Shown: piece after piece, positions 6,436-12,417 of the stretch | Layout: the number at the start of each line of letters is the position of its first letter | Numbering within the stretch: the stretch's first letter is position 1 | Assembly (NCBI GenBank): GCA_945896935.1 | Contig: CAMDER010000025.1 | Span: 1-14,299, forward strand | Source: Bifidobacterium breve | Lineage (GTDB): Bacteria; Actinomycetota; Acidimicrobiia; Acidimicrobiales; Ilumatobacteraceae | Length of the DNA stretch: 14,299 nt | Reading direction: 5' to 3' | The notes under the pieces: model-generated | Seen by the model: the letters and a program-made list of their open reading frames with translations, nothing else | What the model was told of the DNA's origin: nothing | Database searches by the model: none | Program-made: the position numbers and the translations under genes

Positions 6436-6455
6436 AATGTTCCACGTGGAACATT
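6436..6455. promoter_or_regulatory. parS site 2 (ParB-binding palindrome)
   Basis: A second copy of TGTTCCACGTGGAACA (6438-6453) sits within a 20-base perfect palindrome, its centre 73 bases from that of site 1 (about seven helical turns). Both lie in the 233-base rsmG-parA spacer. The remainder of the spacer, 6456-6596, holds no gene I can support; TACGAT (6520-6525) could be a -10 element for parA, but no good -35 accompanies it. Confidence 0.93.
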
Positions 6456-6596
6456 CAGGCCCCACAAACCTCGGTGACACTGATTTGGGGCTATCCGCCC
6501 TGTTGCCATACCCGTGCGGTACGATTTCGCTGTTCCTCCCGTTCGGAGCAACAAGAACCCCGCCCCAGTCGACCCCACCTGTGTGAGGTTGCCGCA

Positions 6597-7424
6597 ATGA
6601 GGAAATACTCCATGACCGACTCCCCTGAGATTCAGCACAACCGGCCTCTGCCTCGCGTTATTGCTGTTGCGAATCAAAAAGGCGGCGTTGGCAAAACAAC
6701 AACCTCCGTAAACCTGTCGGCATGTCTGGCCGAACTCGGATTTCGCACACTGTTGATCGACCTCGACCCTCAAGGCAACGCCTCGTCGGGCGTGGGCATC
6801 GAAACCCGCGGTATCGAGAACTCGATTTACGATGTCCTCCTCAATGATTCGGCCATCAGTGATTGTGTTGAACCAGCCAACGTCAAGAATCTCTTTGTCG
6901 TGCCCGCCAACCTCGACCTTGCTGGTGCCGAAATTGAACTGGTCAACGAGATGGCTCGTGAACACCGGCTCAAGCGAGCCATCGATCAAGAACTTGATGA
7001 GTATGACTACGTCATTATTGACTGTCCCCCGTCCCTGGGCCTCTTGACCGTGAACGCTCTAGTTGCTGCCCGAGAAGTCCTGGTTCCCATTCAGTGCGAG
7101 TACTACGCCCTTGAAGGCCTTGGCCAATTACTTCGAAATGTCGACAAGGTCAAAAAGAATCTCAACCCGACCCTTGAGGTCAGCACCATCTTGTGTGTGA
7201 TGTACGACGCCCGTACCCAGTTGTCGGTCGAGGTCGTCAAGCAAGTACGTGAACACTTTGGCGACAAAGTGTGCGCCACGATTATTCCGCGAAATGTTCG
7301 GTTGTCGGAGGCCCCCAGCCACCACCAACCCATCAATGTGTATGATCCGTCATCGAAGGGCTCCATTGCCTATCGATTGGTGGCCAAGGAGGTAGCTGGT
7401 GGCACGTCGCCCAGGACTCGGTAA
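6597..7424 (+). CDS. parA: Chromosome-partitioning ATPase ParA (Soj)
   Basis: ParA is the nucleoid-bound ATPase that moves ParB-parS complexes and so segregates newly replicated origins. The 275-residue protein shows the deviant Walker A KGGVGKTT (28-35, with the two lysines of the ParA/MinD class), the LLIDLDPQGN strand that follows, and the Walker B segment YVIIDCPPSLGLLTVNAL. The C-terminal part has the family's PRNVRLSEAPSH motif. The frame is open further upstream, but that would run through both parS sites and is rejected. Two starts remain: ATG 6597 (GAGGT at 7 bases) and ATG 6612 (GAGGA at 8 bases, giving 270 residues). Both are plausible and differ by only five residues. The end overlaps parB by 26 bases. 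Confidence 0.96.
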   Translation: MRKYSMTDSPEIQHNRPLPRVIAVANQKGGVGKTTTSVNLSACLAELGFRTLLIDLDPQGNASSGVGIETRGIENSIYDVLLNDSAISDCVEPANVKNLFVVPANLDLAGAEIELVNEMAREHRLKRAIDQELDEYDYVIIDCPPSLGLLTVNALVAAREVLVPIQCEYYALEGLGQLLRNVDKVKKNLNPTLEVSTILCVMYDARTQLSVEVVKQVREHFGDKVCATIIPRNVRLSEAPSHHQPINVYDPSSKGSIAYRLVAKEVAGGTSPRTR

Positions 7425-8334
7425 AGGACTTGATGCACTGATTCCTTCAGGATTCAGCGATTCAGGAACAAGCACATCGGCTCGGGGAGCCAGTTTGGTG
7501 GAAATTCCAGTAGGGGATCTCTCACCCAACCCTCATCAGCCGCGCGTTCATTTTGATGAAGAGTCGCTCAGCGACTTGGCGGCATCAATTCGTCAGATTG
7601 GCGTTCTTCAGCCACTATTAGTTCGACAATTACCTGACGGTTCGTATCAACTGATCGCCGGCGAGCGAAGGTGGAGGGCTGCTCAACAGGCCGGGCTAGC
7701 CACCGTTCCGGCGGTCGTGAAGACCACTGACGATATGGCATCGGTCGAACAGGCACTGGTCGAAAACCTCCATCGCCAAGATTTGGCACCGCTTGAAGAA
7801 GCTGGCGCGTACCAACAACTCATTGACGATTTCAGCCTGACTCACGATGACGTTGCCAAACGAGTGGGCAAAAGCCGCAGCTCGATTACTAATTCGTTGC
7901 GCCTGCTAGCTTTACCAGCTGCAATACAAGTATTTTTGGCTGATGGCAGACTGTCGGCTGGCCATGCAAAGGCGCTACTCGGAAGTCCCGATCGGGCATT
8001 TCAAGAGCAGTTAGCCCGGCGTGCTGCCACCGAAGGTTGGTCGGTTCGGGCGATCGAAGAAGCAATTCGTGATCGTGGGGGAGAAGGATCGGCCGCGGTC
8101 GTTGCGCCAGGTAAGACCGATGACGGCTCAACGTCTGGCGGCGGTGGCACAGTGTCTAAATTGCCACCCGCAGGTCTGCTTGAACTGGAAAGCCAGATTT
8201 CGGAATATCTGTCCACTCGAGTGGGTGTCAAGATGAACAGCAACAAAAAAGGTTCGGTCACCATTGAGTTCGCCGGTCTCGATGATCTCGAGCGTTTGTA
8301 TTACCTGATGATGGGGGCCGGACCCGTCGAATGA
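7399..8334 (+). CDS. parB: Chromosome-partitioning protein ParB (Spo0J), CTP-dependent clamp
   Basis: ParB loads at parS, closes as a CTP-dependent sliding clamp, spreads, and recruits ParA and condensin. The 311-residue protein opens with RRPGLGKGLDALIP (3-16), the typical ParA-contact N-terminus. It then has SPNPHQPR (42-49), the CTP-binding motif GERRWRA (88-94), ENLHRQDL (122-129) and a helix-turn-helix (about 147-170). A Gly/Ser-rich linker (about 228-252) leads to a C-terminal dimerisation domain. The start is GTG at 7399 with a full AAGGAGGT five bases upstream, inside the end of parA, so the two are translationally coupled. The parS sites it should bind are at 6361-6455. Downstream the gene converges with the cwlM-like gene across a spacer containing DnaA boxes. 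Confidence 0.97.
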   Translation: MARRPGLGKGLDALIPSGFSDSGTSTSARGASLVEIPVGDLSPNPHQPRVHFDEESLSDLAASIRQIGVLQPLLVRQLPDGSYQLIAGERRWRAAQQAGLATVPAVVKTTDDMASVEQALVENLHRQDLAPLEEAGAYQQLIDDFSLTHDDVAKRVGKSRSSITNSLRLLALPAAIQVFLADGRLSAGHAKALLGSPDRAFQEQLARRAATEGWSVRAIEEAIRDRGGEGSAAVVAPGKTDDGSTSGGGGTVSKLPPAGLLELESQISEYLSTRVGVKMNSNKKGSVTIEFAGLDDLERLYYLMMGAGPVE

Positions 8335-8340
8335 CTGGTC

Positions 8341-8453
8341 TGTGGATAAGTCTCAGGCGCCAGTCGAGAGATGTATCCCCACAAAACCCTCAACTCTGAC
8401 CCTATAGTCGCGCGACACAGTTTCACACAAGGTGTGGAAAAGCCTGTGGATAA
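8341..8453. promoter_or_regulatory. DnaA-box cluster in the parB-cwlM convergent spacer
   Basis: The 137-base spacer between two converging genes contains two perfect E. coli-type DnaA boxes, both read on the minus strand as TTATCCACA (8341-8349 and 8445-8453), plus a near match TGTGGAAAA (8433-8441). No Rho-independent terminator is visible, although convergent genes often share one. The boxes match the consensus better than any in the dnaA-dnaN spacer. They could titrate DnaA or form an origin-proximal control site. Confidence 0.7.
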
Positions 8454-8471
8454 CTAGCATTTGGGCTCATT

Positions 8472-9422
8472 TCAGGGCGCCCAGGCACTGAGGGCCAAGA
8501 AAACGGCATCAGCGATGCGTTGATTGCGTTGAGTCATCAATTCGACTGGGCCAAGAGTCAACAACACTGCCGGCATTTTAGTTTCCCGCAAAATAGGGAG
8601 TCGCATACCATTGACGGCCATACGTGGAACGACATCGCGGAGGTGTCGCTCAATGAGATGAGCCAATGATCGGCCGCCCGCAGACTCAAACGCCGGAACC
8701 GAGTAGTAGGCAACCCGCGCTTCATAGTTGGGGCTCGACTCGATACCGACATAGACGTCAGCCCCGAAAAGGTTGGCGGTATGGCCCTGACCAGCGACTT
8801 CTTCGTCGGTGAGCTCGATCAACATTGCACCGTGCTCGCGTAAAGCGTCACTCAAAGTTTTGCGCAACGGTTCAAAATCTCCGAACTGACCGACTGCAAC
8901 ACGGCGTCCGGCCAATGGTTGTCCTCGTCGGGCTTCTTCAGAATCGCGAACAGCAGCGATTCCTGGTCCATCACCAGTCATGCGGGACAATCGACGCAAA
9001 ACTGTGACCGTATGGCTGTGGCAAACACCATCGACGTCAAGGCCAGCGTTTAATTGAAAATCACGCAACGCCTGGTTGAGTTTTTGTCCGAAAATCCCGT
9101 CAATCCGTCCACAATCAAAACCTAAACGCGAGAGCAATCGCTGTAGTTCGGCCACATCGTCGCCGCGTAGGTTGGGCGAACGCAACATGAGTGAGCGATC
9201 GCCTAAATCCCACCAGGCTTCAAGCAGGGCAGTCCACGTATCGTCGTCGCAGATACCAGAAACCGTCAGTCCGCGATCTTCTTGAAAGGCGCGGACGCCC
9301 TGTTGGGTACCAGAACAATAGAGATCGGGGGTCACGCCGGCATCTGGCAGATAACCAGCTTCTCCGAGGCGATGTTGCAGTTGTTGAACTGCCTCACCCG
9401 TCTCACCGGGTGCGATAGCCAT
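8472..9422 (-). CDS. cwlM: CwlM-like protein: two peptidoglycan-binding domains plus a degenerate amidase domain
   Basis: The 316-residue protein has two PG_binding_1 repeats (about 6-70 and 82-146) followed by an N-acetylmuramoyl-L-alanine amidase_3 fold (about 170-316). In mycobacteria the protein at this locus, CwlM, is cytoplasmic and regulates MurA after PknB phosphorylation. Here no HGG-type zinc motif is seen at the start of the amidase domain. The usual SIHxN segment reads VGIESS (225-230) and the catalytic-glutamate strand VELGF reads LLTLGP (287-292), so hydrolase activity is unlikely. No signal peptide is visible. It ends right after the amidase fold, without the long C-terminal extension I recall in CwlM. 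The ATG shares a base with the trxA stop (TGATG), which indicates coupling. Role inferred from domains and synteny. Confidence 0.85.
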   Translation of the reverse strand: MAIAPGETGEAVQQLQHRLGEAGYLPDAGVTPDLYCSGTQQGVRAFQEDRGLTVSGICDDDTWTALLEAWWDLGDRSLMLRSPNLRGDDVAELQRLLSRLGFDCGRIDGIFGQKLNQALRDFQLNAGLDVDGVCHSHTVTVLRRLSRMTGDGPGIAAVRDSEEARRGQPLAGRRVAVGQFGDFEPLRKTLSDALREHGAMLIELTDEEVAGQGHTANLFGADVYVGIESSPNYEARVAYYSVPAFESAGGRSLAHLIERHLRDVVPRMAVNGMRLPILRETKMPAVLLTLGPVELMTQRNQRIADAVFLALSAWAP

Positions 9423-9751
9423 CAGGCGAGAAATTCCTCGAGTTCGGAAAGAAGTTGTCCTTTGCCCTTGGCGCCAACCATGGTCTTGACCAGATTGCCG
9501 TCTTTAAAGACCAACAGCGTCGGAATGCTCATGACGCCATAACGCTGAGCGATATCGCCGTGCTCGTCGACGTTCAATTTTGCAATCGTGACCTGACCAG
9601 CCTTTTCGGCAGCAATTTCACCCAAGATGGGGGCAATCATTTTGCATGGACCACACCATTCGGCCCAAAAATCGACAACGATAGGGGTAGATGACGAGTT
9701 CACTGTTTCGTCGAATGTTCCTGAAGTCAGAGTGATAATTCCATCAGCCAT
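9422..9751 (-). CDS. trxA: Thioredoxin
   Basis: Thioredoxin reduces protein disulfides in the cytoplasm and is recharged by thioredoxin reductase. The 109-residue protein carries the active site WCGPCK in the context VDFWAEWCGPCKMIAPIL, the conserved cis-proline segment SIPTLLVFKDG and the normal family length, with no signal peptide. The ATG at 9751 is preceded by AAAGGA at about 6 bases. It lies 50 bases after trxB and overlaps the cwlM-like start by one base, so the three genes should be cotranscribed. Symbol trxA is used generically; mycobacteria call the copy at this locus trxC. Confidence 0.97.
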   Translation of the reverse strand: MADGIITLTSGTFDETVNSSSTPIVVDFWAEWCGPCKMIAPILGEIAAEKAGQVTIAKLNVDEHGDIAQRYGVMSIPTLLVFKDGNLVKTMVGAKGKGQLLSELEEFLA

Positions 9752-9801
9752 AGCGAATCCTTTGCGTACGTGTGTAACAAGCGAATGTTACCGCGTATGA
9801 G

Positions 9802-10746
9802 TCAGTGCTGCTGTTCTAGCCAACGCTCGGCGTCGATTGCCGCCATACATCCCGAACCAGCGGCGGTAATTGCTTGGCGGTAGACGTGATCTTTCACATC
9901 ACCGCACGCGAAGACGCCTTCAATGTTGGTGAAGGTGCTGTCGGGGCGAGTGATTAAGTAGCCACTGTCTTCCATGTCAATGACACCCTTGAACACATCG
10001 GTGTTGGGGCGATGACCGATTGCAATGAAAAGACCAGCAACAGTCATGCTGCTTTCGGCACCAGTCACCGTGTTCTTGAGTGAAATGGATTCGAGGTGAT
10101 CTTTGCCAACGATCTCGGTCACTGCGGTGTTCCACAACATTTCAATTTTCGGATTGTTCAGGGCGCGGTCTTGCATGATTTTGCTGGCACGGAATGAATC
10201 GCGGCGATGGATCAATGTGACCTTTGAAGCGAACTTTGTCAGGAAAGTGGCTTCTTCAATTGCTGAATCTCCGCCACCAACAACCGCAATTTCTTTACCG
10301 CGGAAGAAGAAGCCGTCACATGTTGCACATGTTGATAAACCGCGTCCGATCAAGCGTTCTTCGGCTTCAAGACCGAGCATGAGGCTTTGCGCACCAGTTG
10401 AAATAATGACTGAATCAGCAGTGAAAATCTCGTCGCGTACATGCACTTTGAGTGGCTTTTCGCCGAACTCAACTTTGGTTGCTTTGCCAGTTAAGAATGT
10501 CGCACCAAAGCGCGCCGCTTGATCGCGAAAACGCATCATCAACTCTGGACCCATGATTCCTTCGGGGAAGCCTGGAAAGTTTTCTACGTCGGTCGTGAGC
10601 ATCAATTGTCCACCGGGTTGATCGCTCGTGCTACTCGGCTCACCTTCAATAACAAATGGGGCCAGGTTGGCGCGAGCGGCATAAATCGCCGCAGTCAGTC
10701 CGGCAGGACCCGAACCAATGACGATGACATGATGATGAGTAGACAT
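9802..10746 (-). CDS. trxB: Thioredoxin-disulfide reductase
   Basis: TrxB is an FAD enzyme that passes electrons from NADPH to thioredoxin. The 314-residue protein has the N-terminal FAD-binding GSGPAG (11-16), the redox-active CATC pair (140-143), the NADPH-binding GGGDSA (157-162) with HRRDSFRAS (180-188) contacting the phosphate, and the C-terminal FAD motif GVFACGDV (277-284). Length and domain order match the low-molecular-weight reductase class. The ATG at 10746 directly follows the stop of the preceding membrane-protein gene, with AAGGAA about 9 bases upstream inside that gene. Its partner thioredoxin lies 50 bases downstream. Confidence 0.98.
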   Translation of the reverse strand: MSTHHHVIVIGSGPAGLTAAIYAARANLAPFVIEGEPSSTSDQPGGQLMLTTDVENFPGFPEGIMGPELMMRFRDQAARFGATFLTGKATKVEFGEKPLKVHVRDEIFTADSVIISTGAQSLMLGLEAEERLIGRGLSTCATCDGFFFRGKEIAVVGGGDSAIEEATFLTKFASKVTLIHRRDSFRASKIMQDRALNNPKIEMLWNTAVTEIVGKDHLESISLKNTVTGAESSMTVAGLFIAIGHRPNTDVFKGVIDMEDSGYLITRPDSTFTNIEGVFACGDVKDHVYRQAITAAGSGCMAAIDAERWLEQQH

Positions 10747-11073
10747 TTAGATGCTTTCCTTACTTTGACGGCGAACCATGAAAATTGCGCCAACGAGGCA
10801 CAAGATTGATCCAAGAACGATATGAGAAACCCAAACGGCCGAATCGTGATCGAGCGGCCATTCCAACAAGTTGATGAGTCCACGAGAAATACCAACGAGC
10901 AATAAGACCAGAGCCATCACACCAAGAAATGCACTAAGCAACCCAAAGACCAAGCCACGGGCCACCATGACAATGGGCTTAGTGGTGCGATCGCGAACCT
11001 TGTCGACTGTGTCGATGATTGTTTCAGTGAAATCTGATGCCCAATTGGGGTCGGTAAGCGGATTGCCAGCCAT
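10747..11073 (-). CDS. Small membrane protein with two transmembrane helices, unknown function
   Basis: I do not recognise a named family. The product is 108 residues if started at the ATG at 11073 (MAGNPLTDPNWASDFTETI). A longer reading from a TTG at 11100 gives 117 residues and begins directly after the preceding stop. Neither start has a clear ribosome-binding site, so translation may depend on the upstream gene. The N-terminal third is a soluble, amphipathic, charged segment (TIIDTVDKVRDRTTKP). Two hydrophobic helices follow (about residues 36-62 and 79-99) and a short charged tail RRQSKESI, so both ends should be cytoplasmic. It lies between the sigma-partner gene and trxB with no spacing on the trxB side, which implies cotranscription. 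A helper role for the membrane sigma partner or kinase is possible but unproven. Confidence 0.8.
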   Translation of the reverse strand: MAGNPLTDPNWASDFTETIIDTVDKVRDRTTKPIVMVARGLVFGLLSAFLGVMALVLLLVGISRGLINLLEWPLDHDSAVWVSHIVLGSILCLVGAIFMVRRQSKESI

Positions 11074-11100
11074 GCTCTTGAGGCTAGCCACGAATACCAA

Positions 11101-11856
11101 TTACGGCACGATGCCAACAATCACTAAGCAGTCACTCAAGCGATAAACCACCACACCATCGGGTTGGGTGAAATGAATTTCGGCGGTTTCACCAGCAAAA
11201 GTCACCTCAACATCGGCAGCTGGTCGCAATGGATCGTCACAAAGCGGCGCAGTTTTTTGTGGAACGACAAAACCCTCAACTGTCCAGGCAGATAACAAGT
11301 CCTGAAGTTCGTTGGTGTCATTGATGACGAGGGGCAAACCCCACGACGCTGTTTCGGCCACACCTGAATCGGCTGCCATCGGGGCGAAACTGTTCGCCGA
11401 CATATCGGCAGGTGCTTCAGAGGCCATAGGGGCGGCCATTTCCTCGGGCGCTATTTTTGCGGTGGCTGCGATTTCAGCAACGGACTGATCTGACGAACCC
11501 GATCGAGTGACCGCAACGCCAACGACTGCAACTACTGCGGCAGCCGCTGCGAGCGATGCGACATATCTGCTGAGCCTGCGGGGCGTTAATTGTGTTTTTA
11601 ATTGTATTGCGGTTTGAGTTCTTCCTTCAGCCGCAGCACGTTGAATAGCGGCGTTGATTGTTGAACTATCAGCGAGGGGGATAGACGACAAAAGTTGTTG
11701 TCGGTTGTTGTCAAATTCAACGGCTCGCGTATTGACTGCGGCACGTAGTTCTTCAGGAATTTCACCGAGATCAATATCGTGATCAATCAAACGACTTGCG
11801 AGTTCATCAAGATCAAGATTGTTCAATTCGAAGTCGTTGGTCGGGTCGGTGCTCAT
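11101..11856 (-). CDS. Single-pass membrane protein, probable sigma-factor partner (anti-sigma-like)
   Basis: The 251-residue product has an acidic cytoplasmic N-terminal part (1-60), a helical region (61-98), one membrane helix (about 99-117) and an extracellular Ala/Met/Pro-rich stretch (125-170) leading to a globular end (about 171-251). Two cysteines, C206 and C243, are on the outside and could form a disulfide. Its ATG overlaps the stop of the ECF sigma gene by four bases (ATGA), the classic sigma/anti-sigma arrangement, and it occupies the position of the mycobacterial SigM partner (Rv3912). No HxxxCxxC zinc motif of the ZAS anti-sigma class is present, so the assignment rests on context and topology. 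The regulatory role is inferred. Confidence 0.75.
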   Translation of the reverse strand: MSTDPTNDFELNNLDLDELASRLIDHDIDLGEIPEELRAAVNTRAVEFDNNRQQLLSSIPLADSSTINAAIQRAAAEGRTQTAIQLKTQLTPRRLSRYVASLAAAAAVVAVVGVAVTRSGSSDQSVAEIAATAKIAPEEMAAPMASEAPADMSANSFAPMAADSGVAETASWGLPLVINDTNELQDLLSAWTVEGFVVPQKTAPLCDDPLRPAADVEVTFAGETAEIHFTQPDGVVVYRLSDCLVIVGIVP

Positions 11857-12401
11857 GGTTGATTTCCAGTGTCGGGGTTTTGACGTTCGTGAGGTGCTTC
11901 TAAGTTCCCGAAAATGTCAGCGAGGCGTCCTCGGCCACGAGCGATCCTCGACCGGACGGTGCCAATGGGGATATCAAGTACCTGACTGATTTCTTCATAA
12001 TCAAGGTCGGCTACATCACGAAGTACCAGCGCAACACGGAATTCTTCAGGGATCTGAGCGAGCCCCTGAGCGAGATAATCGGTTGCTTCAAATTCCAATT
12101 GCTGATCATCGTTGCGGGTATCAGCAATATCGATCTGTTGCCCATCGGTGGAAAAGAGCGAAAGAGGCCGACCATTGCGCCGCCGCCGTTCGTCTAGAGC
12201 GGCATTAGTTGCAATGCGGTATACCCAAGTAGAAAAAGCCGAACGCCCGTCAAAAGATTCATAACCGCGAACGATCGCGATCATCGCATTTTGTGTCGCA
12301 TCGTCAGCGTCAGCATCGTTCAGCAGTATTCGCCGGCAAACCGCGCGAATCATTGAGTAGTTATCTTTCAACAATGAGTCAAGAGACGGTGTTGATGTCA
12401 T
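11853..12401 (-). CDS. ECF-family RNA polymerase sigma factor (SigM position)
   Basis: This is an extracytoplasmic-function sigma factor that directs RNA polymerase to a small regulon. The 182-residue protein has region 2 (about 8-76) with the core-binding and -10-reading segment DADDATQNAMIAIVRGYESFDGRS and the following STWVYRIATNAALDERRRR (written here in two parts). A variable linker (77-113) and region 4 (about 115-166) follow, with the helix-turn-helix LDYEEISQVLDIPIGTVRSRI. No extra C-terminal domain is present. The ATG at 12401 lies 16 bases after the kinase stop and lacks a clear ribosome-binding site. The next gene, overlapping by four bases, encodes the likely membrane partner. By synteny it corresponds to mycobacterial SigM, but orthology was not tested, so no symbol is given. 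Confidence 0.93.
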   Translation of the reverse strand: MTSTPSLDSLLKDNYSMIRAVCRRILLNDADADDATQNAMIAIVRGYESFDGRSAFSTWVYRIATNAALDERRRRNGRPLSLFSTDGQQIDIADTRNDDQQLEFEATDYLAQGLAQIPEEFRVALVLRDVADLDYEEISQVLDIPIGTVRSRIARGRGRLADIFGNLEAPHERQNPDTGNQP

Positions 12402-12417
12402 GAGTGGTAGCGATCAA

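Noticed and set aside
6318..6596. An in-frame upstream extension of parA (start near 6318), adding about 93 residues.
   Set aside because: It would overlap the rsmG end and translate through both parS palindromes. ParA family proteins begin shortly before the Walker A motif, and good ribosome-binding sites precede the ATGs at 6597 and 6612.
8407..8416. Perfect 10-base palindrome GTCGCGCGAC in the parB-cwlM spacer.
   Set aside because: It has no loop or T-tract, so it is not a terminator, and no known site matches. CG-rich palindromes of this size can arise by chance.
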